A DNA stretch of 64,000 nucleotides from Micromonospora tulbaghiae (GCF_900091605.1 NZ_FMCQ01000010.1:186001-250000), one strand, 5' to 3'. Positions 50,708-59,127 are shown, numbered from the stretch's first letter. The notes: generated from the letters alone by a model not told the origin. Numbers and translations are program-made.

Positions 50708-51280
50708 ATGCGCAAGACCACCACGCTCGCCCTGATCGCCGGCGCCCTTGTCGCCCTGGGCTGCGGTGCCGGCACCACCGACGACGCCACCAGCAGCAGG
50801 ACGGAGTCCGGCGCCGAGGCGGCCGCCAGTGACACCGACAGCGGCAAGGCGGACGCCGGCAAGAGCGACGACAAGCCGAAGACCGCGAAGATCGGCCAGC
50901 CGGCCCGCGACGGCAAGTTCGAGTTCACCGTCAAGTCCGCCAAGTGCGGCGTCAGCAAGGTCGGCACGTCGACGTTCGGCGCCAAGGCGCAGGGCCAGTT
51001 CTGCCTGGTCACCGTCAACGTGAAGAACATCGGCAAGGAGTCGCAGATGTTCGACGGCAGCAGCCAGAAGGCGTACGCCGCCAACGGCACCGAGTACTCC
51101 GCCGACGGTTCGGCCGCCATCTACGCCAACAAGAACGCCGAGACGTTCCTCAACGACATCAACCCCGGCAACCAGGTCACCGGCGTGGTCGCCTTCGACA
51201 TCCCGAAGGACGTCAAGCTCGCCCGCCTGGAGCTGCACGACTCGCCGTTCTCCGGCGGCGTGACCGTCTCGCTGAGCTGA
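50708..51280 (+). CDS. DUF4352 lipoprotein
   Basis: 190 residues, GGAGGAAAACG upstream of the ATG. Lipoprotein signal with lipobox VALGCG (Cys near residue 19), a Ser/Asp/Lys-rich linker to about 60, then a DUF4352 immunoglobulin-like domain: RDGKFEFTVKSAKCGVSKVG, QFCLVTVNVKNIGKESQMFDGSSQKAYAANG and LNDINPGNQVTGVVAFDIPK. Two Cys in the domain may form a disulfide. Anchored on the outer face of the membrane; function unknown. Confidence 0.88.
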   Translation: MRKTTTLALIAGALVALGCGAGTTDDATSSRTESGAEAAASDTDSGKADAGKSDDKPKTAKIGQPARDGKFEFTVKSAKCGVSKVGTSTFGAKAQGQFCLVTVNVKNIGKESQMFDGSSQKAYAANGTEYSADGSAAIYANKNAETFLNDINPGNQVTGVVAFDIPKDVKLARLELHDSPFSGGVTVSLS

Positions 51281-51343
51281 CCGGACACCGCGGCGGGACG
51301 GGTCCCACCCCCCGTCCCGCACCCCCAACCGAGAGGAACCGCA

Positions 51344-52189
51344 ATGTCCGACCCGACCCAGCCCGCGCCGCTCGAGCCGACCGGCCACGCGACGATGCCG
51401 AACCCGCCCGCCGCAGCGAACCGCCCCGCAGGCGCGCGTCCCCTCGTCGCCGGCGGCGTCGTGCTCGCGCTCGCGATCAGCGGCGTCGTCCTGGCCGGCG
51501 CGCTCACCGAGGACGACGAGCCGCAGCCGGTCACCGCGGTCACGGCGGCTCAGCGCAGCACCGCCCCCACCTCGGCGTCCCCGTCCGCCGCGCCGACCAC
51601 GGCGGCCCCGACCACCGCCGCACCCACCCCAGCCGCGCCGGCCACCACCGAGGCGCCCGCGCCGTCGCCCACCCCGAAGCCGAAGGTCGTCAAGGGACGC
51701 GGCGACGACGTGGTACGCATCCCCGACCTGACCGACCTCGCGGTCGTCAAGTTCACCTGCCGGTGCAGCAGCAACACCGTCCTCACCAGCGACGGGGACG
51801 GGTTGCTCGTCAACGAGATCGGCTCCTACACCGGCAAGCGGTGGATCAACCTGGAGGACGGCTCGCTGACCACGCAGTTCGAGATCGAGGCCAGCGGCTC
51901 GTGGACGCTGACCATCGGCACCGTCGCGCAGCTGGCCACCACGTCGGAGACCGGAAAGGCATCCGGCAAGGGTGACGACGTGCTGCTGCTCGGCGGCGAC
52001 ACCACCGCCGTGCGGATCACCCACCGGCGAGGCTCGTCCAACTTCGTCGTCCACGCGTACTCGCTGGACGACGGCGAGGGCGGCCTGCTCGTCAACGAGA
52101 TCGGCGCCTACTCCGGGGTGCGACCGCTCACCACGCCCGCGCTCGTGCAGATCACCGCCGACGGCAACTGGACCGTCGCACCGGCCTGA
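51344..52189 (+). CDS. Membrane-anchored protein with two tandem beta domains
   Basis: 281 residues; GAGAGGAACC upstream. A Pro-rich cytoplasmic start, one transmembrane helix at about 34-54 (LVAGGVVLALAISGVVLAGAL), an Ala/Pro/Thr linker to about 115, then two copies of an about 75-residue unit. Copy one: GRGDDVVRIPDL, GDGLLVNEIGSYTG, ASGSWTLTI. Copy two: GKGDDVLLLGGD, EGGLLVNEIGAYSG, ADGNWTVAP. The repeats indicate an internal duplication. Type II orientation with the repeats outside the cell. No function assigned. Confidence 0.78.
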   Translation: MSDPTQPAPLEPTGHATMPNPPAAANRPAGARPLVAGGVVLALAISGVVLAGALTEDDEPQPVTAVTAAQRSTAPTSASPSAAPTTAAPTTAAPTPAAPATTEAPAPSPTPKPKVVKGRGDDVVRIPDLTDLAVVKFTCRCSSNTVLTSDGDGLLVNEIGSYTGKRWINLEDGSLTTQFEIEASGSWTLTIGTVAQLATTSETGKASGKGDDVLLLGGDTTAVRITHRRGSSNFVVHAYSLDDGEGGLLVNEIGAYSGVRPLTTPALVQITADGNWTVAPA

Positions 52190-52222
52190 CCGTCCGCCCT
52201 CCCCCGCCCGTCAGGAGGCACC

Positions 52223-53041
52223 ATGCGACCCGACGAGTTCCGCCACGCCCTGAGCCTGCTCCCCGCACCCCTGTACGGCCGCGCGCTGCCGCTGCGCCGC
52301 TACGTCTTCCGTACCGCCTGCCCGCAGTGCCAGCGCATCGGCGACGCGATCACCCTCGCCTTGACCGCGGCGCACTACGACCAGCTCGCCTCGGCCGGGC
52401 AGCTCCTGGACAACGCCACCCGGCTGGCCGAGGAGCACGGCACCGACTGCCGGCCACGGCCCGAGCCGGAACGGGGACGTGGGCAGGTCCAGCGGTGGGC
52501 GACGGCGTCCGCACCGGTCGTCGCCGCGACCGACGCGAGCTGGAAGGGCCGTGCCGGCGGCATCGGGTACGTGGTGAGCGACGGCCGGTACGGCCTGCGC
52601 AGCCGGGGCACGGGCCGCCTGGACCCGACCGGCGCGTCCCGTGTCCTGATCAACGAGTTGCGGGCGGTGGACTTCCTGCTCACCGCCTACAAGGATCCGC
52701 CACCGGCGATGACGGTGCTGGTGGACAGCCTCTCCGCGTTGCGCTGGCTGCACCGCTGGCAGTCCGGCGGGGTGGCGGACATGCCGGCCGGGTACAGCCT
52801 GCGCCGGCGCCGCTGGGCCGACCGGCCGACGCTGGTGCGCCTCGCCGACCAGGTGAACCGTCGCCCAGATCTGTCCTTCCGGCACGTCAAGGCGCACAGC
52901 GGGCACGCGCTCAACGAGGCTGCCGACGGTCTGTCACACATGGCCCGGCGCCGGGTCGAGGAGAGCTTCGACGTCCGTCCTCGGGCGCGCGAACTGGCCG
53001 AGGCGTTCCTACGGGACTGGCACGCAAGCCTCGTCCACTGA
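52223..53041 (+). CDS. RNase H-like domain protein
   Basis: 272 residues; AGGAGG upstream. An N-terminal region of about 90 residues has a CPQCQ pair and no known fold. From about 95 an RNase HI-type domain is seen: VVAATDASWKGRAGGIGYVV (Asp), LINELRAVDFLL (Glu), VLVDSLSALRWL (Asp), FRHVKAHSGHALNEAADGLSHMA (His and Asp). The DEDD set and the flexible His are intact, so it is probably an active hybrid-specific nuclease. It differs from the housekeeping rnhA by the N-terminal extension. Confidence 0.85.
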   Translation: MRPDEFRHALSLLPAPLYGRALPLRRYVFRTACPQCQRIGDAITLALTAAHYDQLASAGQLLDNATRLAEEHGTDCRPRPEPERGRGQVQRWATASAPVVAATDASWKGRAGGIGYVVSDGRYGLRSRGTGRLDPTGASRVLINELRAVDFLLTAYKDPPPAMTVLVDSLSALRWLHRWQSGGVADMPAGYSLRRRRWADRPTLVRLADQVNRRPDLSFRHVKAHSGHALNEAADGLSHMARRRVEESFDVRPRARELAEAFLRDWHASLVH

Positions 53042-53059
53042 TCTCTCGCCCCGGCCGGG

Positions 53060-53527
53060 TCACCAGTCGCGGGCCCAGTCCGGCGGCGGTACGACGGCGA
53101 GCTGCGGCTCCCCGCTGATCGGTTCGAGCGCGTGCACGATCCGCAGGTCCCCGTCGGCGGCGGCGTCGGAGTCGGTCAGCACCCGGCCGCTGCTGCCGTC
53201 GGCGCTCACCAGCACCCACCGGTCGGGGTGGATGCCGCCGTCGTCGATGAGCGCCCGTACGCCGAACGCGCGGGCGAGGGTGACCGCGAGGTCGTGTTCA
53301 CGCAGACCGGTGGCGTCGGCCAGCTCGGTGTCACCGGTGAGGATCCACCCGAAGCCCTCGTCCTCGTCGGGCGGCGTGAGCATCGCCACCGGGCGCGGAT
53401 CGTCCACGGCCCGGTCCTCGATCCGCCCGACGTACACCGTCTCCGGCGCGACGCCGTACTCCGTCAGCAGGAACGCGCGCAGGGCATCCGCCGGTAGCTC
53501 GGCGTCGAAGTGGATCCGATACCGCAC
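53060..53527 (-). CDS. Uncharacterised acidic protein
   Basis: 155 residues from GTG 53527 (AGAGG just upstream); GTG 53551 would add eight residues. Begins VRYRIHFDAELPADALRAFLLTEYGV, then a sheet and helix arrangement with WILTGDTELADATGLREHDLAVTLARAFGVRALIDD. Acidic, soluble, no membrane segment or signal. No family recognised. Divergent from the methyltransferase gene. Confidence 0.7.
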   Translation of the reverse strand: MRYRIHFDAELPADALRAFLLTEYGVAPETVYVGRIEDRAVDDPRPVAMLTPPDEDEGFGWILTGDTELADATGLREHDLAVTLARAFGVRALIDDGGIHPDRWVLVSADGSSGRVLTDSDAAADGDLRIVHALEPISGEPQLAVVPPPDWARDW

Positions 53528-53607
53528 CCTCTGCCCCTCTCCAAGGTTCACAGGTAACGCGTCACAGTGCTTGCCCCGGCAGCCCGCCGGGGAGTTGGCT
53601 GTGGCGT

Positions 53608-54339
53608 ATGGCCCGCATCGCGTACCACGACGCCGACGCCGAGGCGTTCGCCGCTACCCGGCACCTCACCGACGACGGTCTCACGGCCTGGCGGGCCGCC
53701 GTCGCCCGGCACCTCGCCCCGCGCCCCGGGATGCGACTGCTCGACCTGGGCGCCGGCACGGGCAGCTGGGCCCGCACCTTCACCGACTGGTTCCCCGGCG
53801 TCGAGGTGGTCGCGGTCGAGCCGTCGGCGGCGATGCGCGTCCGGTGCGCGTTCGCGCCGCTCGTGGCCGGCGACGCCGGGCACATCCCCCTGGCCGACGG
53901 GAGCGTCGACGGCGCCTGGCTGTCCACAGTCATCCACCATGTACCCGACCTGGCCGCCGCGGCGCGCGAGCTGCGCCGGGTGCTGCGTCCCGGCGCACCG
54001 GTGCTCATCCGGTCCGCGTTCGCCGGACGGCACGAGGCGATCACGCTGTTCGACTACTTCCCCGAGGCGATCCGCGTGCTGGACACGTACCCGGGCATCG
54101 CCGACGTCGAGGCCGCCTTCGCGGCCGCCGGCTTCGCCACCGCGGCGGTCGAGCAGGTTCCGCAGGTCACCGCATCCTCGCTGCGGGAGGCGGCGGCCGG
54201 CCTGCGACGGGAGGCGCACACGCCGCTTCAGCTCATCACCGACGCGGAGTACGCCGCCGGCGTCCAGCGGCTGCGCGAGGCAGCGCATGTGCACAGCGGC
54301 CCGGTGATCGACGCACTGGACCTGCTGGTGCTGCGCTGA
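53608..54339 (+). CDS. Class I SAM-dependent methyltransferase
   Basis: 243 residues. Motif I LLDLGAGTGSWARTF (near 45), VVAVEPSAAMRVR, motif II region GSVDGAWLSTVIHHVPDLAAAARELRRVLRPGAPVLI. It begins MARIAYHDADAEAFAATRHL, like actinobacterial small-molecule methyltransferases of the UbiE type. The substrate is unknown. Next downstream, 38 bases away, is an arginase-fold gene with its own probable promoter. Confidence 0.87.
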   Translation: MARIAYHDADAEAFAATRHLTDDGLTAWRAAVARHLAPRPGMRLLDLGAGTGSWARTFTDWFPGVEVVAVEPSAAMRVRCAFAPLVAGDAGHIPLADGSVDGAWLSTVIHHVPDLAAAARELRRVLRPGAPVLIRSAFAGRHEAITLFDYFPEAIRVLDTYPGIADVEAAFAAAGFATAAVEQVPQVTASSLREAAAGLRREAHTPLQLITDAEYAAGVQRLREAAHVHSGPVIDALDLLVLR

Positions 54340-54365
54340 TCCCGGTGTCGGGCCCCACCCGAGGT

Positions 54366-54371
54366 TAGGGT
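54366..54371 (+). promoter_or_regulatory. -10 box of a leaderless promoter (arginase-fold gene)
   Basis: TAGGGT, six bases, then the ATG start codon; no room for a Shine-Dalgarno sequence. Confidence 0.5.
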
Positions 54372-54377
54372 GGGGCG

Positions 54378-55268
54378 ATGGATCATCGTCAGTGGACGGT
54401 CGTCGGGGCGCCGTCGAGCGCCGGTGCCCACACCCCGGGCATCGAGCGGGCACCCGCTGCCCTGCGCGCCGCCGGCCTGCTCGGCCTGCTGGGCGCCGAC
54501 GTCGAGGACGCCGGTGACGTGCCGGGCTTCCGGTGGCGACCGGATCCGGCGTACCCCAGGGGTCAGAACGCGGGCGCGGTGGCCGCCGTCGCCTCGGCGG
54601 TGGCCGACCGGGTCGCGGCGGCGCTGGGCCGGGGGCGGGCGCCGCTGGTGCTCGGCGGCGACTGCACGGTGACCGTCGGCCTGGTCGCCGGTTGCGCGCG
54701 GGCCGGGCTGTCGCCCGCGCTGGTGTACGTGGACGGCGGCCCCGACCTCTACACGCCGGAGACCCGCGCGAACGGCAACCTGGACGCCATGGGGCTGGCG
54801 CACATGCTCGGGTTGCCGGGGACGCTGCCCGAGGTGGCGGGTGTCGGGCCGGCGGTGCCGCTGCTGTCGCCGGAGCGCGTGGTGGTGTACGGGGACTCGC
54901 TGCCCCGGGGTGACCACGAGCGGGAGCTGGTGGCGGAGCTGGGGCTGGCGTACGTGCCGGCGGACGAGGTGCACGCCGACGCGCGGGCGGCGGCGCGCCG
55001 GGCCCGGTCGGTGGCCGAGGGCGCGGCCGACCGGTTCGTGGCGCACTTCGACGTGGACGTGCTCAGTTTCGTGGACGCGCCGCTGGCGGACGTGCCGGAG
55101 CCGTTCGGGCTCAGCCTCGGCGAGGCGGCGGCGACGCTGGCGGAGCTGGTGGCGAGCCCGAGGTTCGCCGGGCTGTCGGTCACCGAGATCAACCCGGATC
55201 ATCTGCCCGACGACGAGCTGCTCCCCCGGTTCGCCGGCGTGCTGGCCGGGGCGTTGACCGGGCGCTAG
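54378..55268 (+). CDS. Arginase/ureohydrolase-fold protein with altered metal ligands
   Basis: 296 residues over the full arginase fold. The metal motifs are present in altered form: GGDH becomes LGGDCTVTVG (near 92), DAHxD becomes VDGGPDLYTPE (near 118), and the SxDxDxxDP strand becomes AHFDVDVLSFVDAP (near 225). Two His ligands of the canonical dimanganese site are thus replaced by Cys and Gly. EINPDHLPDDELL is the C-terminal region. It may be a different hydrolase, use another metal, or be a non-catalytic member. Leaderless promoter upstream. Confidence 0.8.
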   Translation: MDHRQWTVVGAPSSAGAHTPGIERAPAALRAAGLLGLLGADVEDAGDVPGFRWRPDPAYPRGQNAGAVAAVASAVADRVAAALGRGRAPLVLGGDCTVTVGLVAGCARAGLSPALVYVDGGPDLYTPETRANGNLDAMGLAHMLGLPGTLPEVAGVGPAVPLLSPERVVVYGDSLPRGDHERELVAELGLAYVPADEVHADARAAARRARSVAEGAADRFVAHFDVDVLSFVDAPLADVPEPFGLSLGEAAATLAELVASPRFAGLSVTEINPDHLPDDELLPRFAGVLAGALTGR

Positions 55269-55678
55269 GCGGTTTCCGCGAGGTGCAGCGGCAGCACCTT
55301 GGCCGCGCTCACCGCCAGCTCGCGGTCGAGCACCTGGTCGCGTGGCACGAAGACCATGGCCTGCCCTTCGCCCAGCACCACGTCCTCCTGCCGGGCGTCG
55401 GTGGTGCCACGAAAGACGTACACGGTGACGGCGTGGGCGAAGCCCTCCTCGTGCGGGCGGGGGCCGCTCCACAGCAGGTGCAGCGCACCGGCGGTCAGTC
55501 CGGTCTCCTCGCGCAGCTCGCGGCGGGCGGCCTGCTCCGGTGTCTCGCCGGGCTCGATGCTGCCGCCGGGCAGGCTCCACTGGTACGGCGAAACGGGCGC
55601 GTTGCCGTCGCGGTGCTGCATGAGGATCGCGCCGGTCGGGTCGACGAGCAGGACGAGAGCGACGTCGTATGCGGCCAC
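55265..55678 (-). CDS. Nudix hydrolase
   Basis: 137 residues, GTG start. Nudix box GSIEPGE-7-RELREETGL is complete (GGSIEPGETPEQAARRELREE region, residues about 38-60), with the catalytic Glu pair. Preceded by YQWSLPGG as usual. Hydrolyses a nucleoside diphosphate linked to another group; substrate unknown. The upstream CAGGCT-6-GTG arrangement may be a leaderless promoter. Its 3' end overlaps the convergent arginase-fold gene by four bases. Confidence 0.9.
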   Translation of the reverse strand: MAAYDVALVLLVDPTGAILMQHRDGNAPVSPYQWSLPGGSIEPGETPEQAARRELREETGLTAGALHLLWSGPRPHEEGFAHAVTVYVFRGTTDARQEDVVLGEGQAMVFVPRDQVLDRELAVSAAKVLPLHLAETA

Positions 55679-55825
55679 GTCCCGAGCCTGCCACGCGGCA
55701 CCGGCAACGCGCAGTCCTCGACTTTCCGCCGCGCCGATCGAAAGTCCGACTCAGAGCACCGAAAGCCATAGACACATCGACATGTCTTTTGTAGCGTCGG
55801 TCGCAGCCGACGAAGGAGTGCGCTC

Positions 55826-56770
55826 ATGTGCTACGGATTCGACGGACAGGCCGCGCTGCGGCAGTCGCTGGACCGGCGCGACCTGCTGCGCGGCTCCCTG
55901 GCCGCGCTGGCCGGGATCGGGCTCGCCACCGGGCTCGGCGGGACGGCCGCCCAGGCCGGCGGCGGTCACCACCACGGCCGGCGCCCGGTGCCGAAGGAGC
56001 TGATCAGCCTCCAGCTCTGGACCGTCCGCGACGCGCTGAACGGCTCTCCCGGCTACGACGCGACGCTGGCGCACCTGGCCCGGATCGGCTACCCGCGGGT
56101 CGAGCTGGCGCTCGGCTACTTCGGCCGTACCGCGCGGGAGCTGCGCCGGTTCCTGGACCGCATCGGGATCAAGGCCAGTTCCAGCCACGACGGCATCGCC
56201 GCCGACGCCGCCGCCTTGGAGGAGAAGATCGCGAACGCCCGTACGCTGGGCCAGCGGTTCATGGTGGTGCCGTACCTGAACTCCGACCGCGAGGACGACT
56301 GGAAGCGCTGGGCGGAGCAGATGAACGTCGAGGCCGCCGCCGCGCGCAAGGCGGGCCTGCGGTACGGCTACCACAACCACGCGCACGAGTTCACCATCGA
56401 CTTCGGCAACGGCCGGCGACCGTGGGACGTGCTGACCGAGGAACTCGACCCGCGCCTGGTGCACCTGGAGATCGACATCTACTGGGCGGTCACCGGCGGC
56501 ATCAACTCCGGCGAGGGTGTCGACGACCCGGAGGGCTTCACGCTCGACGTGATCCGCTCGGCACCGCAGCGGGTGTTGCAGTACCACGTCAAGGACCGCG
56601 ACCCGGCCACCGGCGACATGGCCGACCTGGGCACCGGGATGATCGACTTCGCGCGGATCTTCCGGGGGCACCAGGTGATGGAGTACATCGTGGAGAACGA
56701 CACCCCGGATGTGACGCCGCAGCAGACCGCCGCCGTCGGCTACCGCTACCTGCGCCGCCTGCGGTTCTGA
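55826..56770 (+). CDS. Tat-exported sugar phosphate isomerase/epimerase-like protein
   Basis: 314 residues; AAGGAG upstream. Twin-arginine-type signal SLDRRDLLRGSLAALAGIGLATGLGG with Ala-rich cleavage region near 45, then a TIM-barrel AP-endonuclease-2/xylose-isomerase-like domain: LISLQLWTVRDALN, GYPRVELALGYFG, YGYHNHAHEF, HLEIDIYWAV, YHVKDRDP and MEYIVENDTPDV. His and Glu metal ligands are kept. Probably extracytoplasmic, acting on a carbohydrate. Substrate not predictable. Confidence 0.85.
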   Translation: MCYGFDGQAALRQSLDRRDLLRGSLAALAGIGLATGLGGTAAQAGGGHHHGRRPVPKELISLQLWTVRDALNGSPGYDATLAHLARIGYPRVELALGYFGRTARELRRFLDRIGIKASSSHDGIAADAAALEEKIANARTLGQRFMVVPYLNSDREDDWKRWAEQMNVEAAAARKAGLRYGYHNHAHEFTIDFGNGRRPWDVLTEELDPRLVHLEIDIYWAVTGGINSGEGVDDPEGFTLDVIRSAPQRVLQYHVKDRDPATGDMADLGTGMIDFARIFRGHQVMEYIVENDTPDVTPQQTAAVGYRYLRRLRF

Positions 56771-56843
56771 CCTCCGGCGGGGCACTGACCGCCGCCGGAC
56801 GTGACACGTTCGGGGGTGGCCGCGCCGACCGAGGGGGTACGCG

Positions 56844-57464
56844 ATGACCGACGAGCCGGACGACGTCCACTACGACCGCCTCTACCGCGACGCCGACCGG
56901 CCGCCGTGGGAGATCGGCGGGCCGCAGCCGGCGCTCGCCGAGGTCCTCGACACCGGGGTACGCGGCCCGCGCGTGCTCGACGTCGGCTGCGGCACCGGTG
57001 AGCTGGCGCTCGCGCTGGCCCGCCGCGGCCACGACGTGACGGGCGTCGACATCTCGCCGGTGGCGATCGACCAGGCCCGGGCCAAGGCCGCTGCGGCGGG
57101 CCTGCCGGCGCGCTTCGAGGTGTGCGACGCGACGGCGATCCCGGTGCCGCCGGTGCCGTACGACTCGGTGTTCGACTCCGGGCTGCTGCACTCGCTGGAC
57201 CGGCGGGGCGCCGCCGTAGGCGACTACCTGGCTCTGCTGCCACGGCTGACCGCGCCCGGCGGTGCGGTGTTCGTCCTGGCGGTGTCGCCGGAGGCGGGCC
57301 AGGGCTGGGGCCTGGACGCGGACACGCTGGGCGCGGCCTTCCCCGACCCGCTCTGGACGCACGTCACTGTCGAGCCGATCGACGTGCTCGCCCGGGTCGG
57401 CGGCGCGGACCTGCGCCTGGCCGGCAACCTGCTGCGCGCCACCCGCTCCCCCGACGGCCCGTAG
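56844..57464 (+). CDS. Class I SAM-dependent methyltransferase, TPMT-like
   Basis: 206 residues; GAGGGGGT upstream. The opening YDRLYRDADRPPWEIGGPQPAL is typical of thiol/thiopurine methyltransferase-like enzymes in actinobacteria. Motif I VLDVGCGTGELALALARRGHDVTGVDISPVAI; DSVFDSGLLHSLDR and YLALLPRLTAPGGAVFVLAVS follow. May methylate thiols, halides or xenobiotics. Convergent with the PPOX-family gene. Confidence 0.85.
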   Translation: MTDEPDDVHYDRLYRDADRPPWEIGGPQPALAEVLDTGVRGPRVLDVGCGTGELALALARRGHDVTGVDISPVAIDQARAKAAAAGLPARFEVCDATAIPVPPVPYDSVFDSGLLHSLDRRGAAVGDYLALLPRLTAPGGAVFVLAVSPEAGQGWGLDADTLGAAFPDPLWTHVTVEPIDVLARVGGADLRLAGNLLRATRSPDGP

Positions 57465-57498
57465 CGTTCCAGCCGCAGCACGAACAAGGCGAGCGGCG

Positions 57499-58008
57499 TC
57501 AGCGACGCCAGTGCTGGCGCGGGGCGTAGCCCTCGCGGCGCAGCCAGTGTTCGGTGTAGACGATCCGGTCGGCCTCGATCACGACGAGCGGGTCCTCGGG
57601 TGGCTCGGACAGCGACCGGCCCCGCTCGGCGTGCTCGTTCTCCCAGCGGAACGCGGCCCAGTGGCGGGCCCGGTCGGGGTGCTCCGGGCCGAGCACCCGG
57701 GCGGTGCCGAACACCTGCGCGCCGCGGCTGCTGGCCAGGCCGACCAGCGGCGCGAAGACGCCGACCGACACGCGCGGGTCGGCGGCGATGTTGCGCATCT
57801 TCGGCGAGCGCGGCGCGGCGGTGAACATCAGCGTGAAGTCGAGCGGGTAGTAGCGCACCGGCGTGGCCAGCGGCCCGTCCGGTCCGGCGGTGGCGAGCAC
57901 ACACATGTTCTGCGACGACAGCAGGTTGAGGATGCGTTCGGCGAGGCGGTCCCGGTCCAGCTTCCGCGTCGGCGTCGGCCCGGTCAGCCAGGGGTTCGTC
58001 AGCGGCAC
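57499..58008 (-). CDS. PPOX-class FMN/F420-binding split-barrel protein
   Basis: 169 residues from GTG 58008. Pyridoxamine-5'-phosphate-oxidase-like barrel: LLSSQNMCVLATAGPDGPLATPVRYYPLDFTLMFTAA, PKMRNIAADPRVSVGVFAP, AQVFGTARVLGP. Binds a flavin or F420 and reduces small molecules, or senses haem in some members. An 8-codon ORF in another frame overlaps its start and has the better promoter geometry, so initiation may be coupled. Confidence 0.82.
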   Translation of the reverse strand: MPLTNPWLTGPTPTRKLDRDRLAERILNLLSSQNMCVLATAGPDGPLATPVRYYPLDFTLMFTAAPRSPKMRNIAADPRVSVGVFAPLVGLASSRGAQVFGTARVLGPEHPDRARHWAAFRWENEHAERGRSLSEPPEDPLVVIEADRIVYTEHWLRREGYAPRQHWRR

Positions 58009-58025
58009 GTGGCGTCCACGGTCAT
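57999..58025 (-). CDS. Possible leaderless 8-residue upstream ORF (MTVDATCR)
   Basis: ATG at 58025 lies six bases after TAGGGT on the minus strand, the geometry of a leaderless start. It ends with TGA ten bases inside the PPOX-family gene, which starts at 58008 in another frame. It may be a regulatory upstream ORF or a chance reading. Confidence 0.3.
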   Translation of the reverse strand: MTVDATCR

Positions 58026-58047
58026 GACGGCACCCTACCGGCCGGGT

Positions 58048-59067
58048 TCAGGCGACGGGCGCCGTGCTGGCCCGCATCACGACCTCGCCGGGCAGGCGCA
58101 CGATCCGGCGGCGGCGGCCGGTGTTCTCGGTCAGGGCCAGGTTCATCGCCTCCTCGCCGAGCCGGTGCAGCGGCAGCGCCACTGTGGTCAGCGGCGGGGT
58201 GAGGTCGCGTACGACCGGGATGTCGTCGAAGCCGGCGACCGAGACGTCGCCGGGCACCGACAGCCCGCGGTCGCGCAGCGCCGCGTACGCGCCGACGGCC
58301 ATCACGTCGGTGCACGCGAACACGCAGGTGGCGTCGAGCCCGCGGTCGAGCAGCTCGGTCATCGCCCGGTAGCCGCCGTCGCGGGTGAAGGCCGCCTCGG
58401 CCACCGCGCCCGGGCCGAGCGCCACACCGGCGGCGGTCAGCTCGTCGCGGAAGCCGCCGAGCCGGTCGGCGACTGTGGTCAGCTCGGGCGGGCCGGAGAG
58501 CACCGCGAAGCGGCGGTGCCCCAGGCCGAGCAGCGCGCGGGCCAGCTCGGCGGCGCCGGCCCGGTTCTCCGGCAGGACGCTGTCGACCTTCAGGGTGCGG
58601 TGCCGGCTGACCACCGCGACCCGGCCGCCGCCGTCGAGGTAGGGCGCCAACTCGGCGGCCATGGCCCGTTCCCAACGGGGGTCCTCGAATCCGGAGCCGA
58701 TGAGCAGGATCGCCGGTGCGCGTTCGGCGCGCAGCATCGAGACGTACGCGATCTCGCGTTCCGGGTCGCGGAACGTGCTGGCCAGCATGACCAGCAGGTC
58801 GTTGTCGGCGGCGACGCGCATGACGCCGCCGGCGACGGCGGCGAAGTAGGGGTCGGTGACGTCGTGGCAGACGACGCCGACGCTGCGGCGCGACGCGCCG
58901 GCCAGCGCGCGGGCGTGGGCGTTCGGGGTGTACGCGAGCCGCGCGGCGGCGGCCAGGACGCGGTCGTGCAGGTGCGGGGTGACGCGCCGCCCGTTGAGTG
59001 CCCGGGAGGCGGTGGCCAGGGATACGTCGGCCGCCCGGGCCACGTCTTCCAGCGTCACGTGCGACAT
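58048..59067 (-). CDS. LacI family transcriptional regulator
   Basis: 339 residues; AGGGAGACGC upstream of the ATG. LacI HTH at 3-50 (VTLEDVARAADVSLATASRALNGRRVTPHLHDRVLAAAARLAYTPN) with the hinge helix following, then a periplasmic-binding-like sensor domain (VGVVCHDVTDPYFAAVAGGV, VFACTDVMAVGAYAAL, VAGFDDIPVVRDLTPPLTTV). Binds palindromes and is released by a sugar. Divergent from the Gfo/Idh operon, with two operator-like repeats between. Confidence 0.93.
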   Translation of the reverse strand: MSHVTLEDVARAADVSLATASRALNGRRVTPHLHDRVLAAAARLAYTPNAHARALAGASRRSVGVVCHDVTDPYFAAVAGGVMRVAADNDLLVMLASTFRDPEREIAYVSMLRAERAPAILLIGSGFEDPRWERAMAAELAPYLDGGGRVAVVSRHRTLKVDSVLPENRAGAAELARALLGLGHRRFAVLSGPPELTTVADRLGGFRDELTAAGVALGPGAVAEAAFTRDGGYRAMTELLDRGLDATCVFACTDVMAVGAYAALRDRGLSVPGDVSVAGFDDIPVVRDLTPPLTTVALPLHRLGEEAMNLALTENTGRRRRIVRLPGEVVMRASTAPVA

Positions 59068-59127
59068 CGATGCGTCTCCCTGCGGAACGTCTTGACCCGG
59101 TGTTCCGGCGTGGCTACGGTAGCACCC

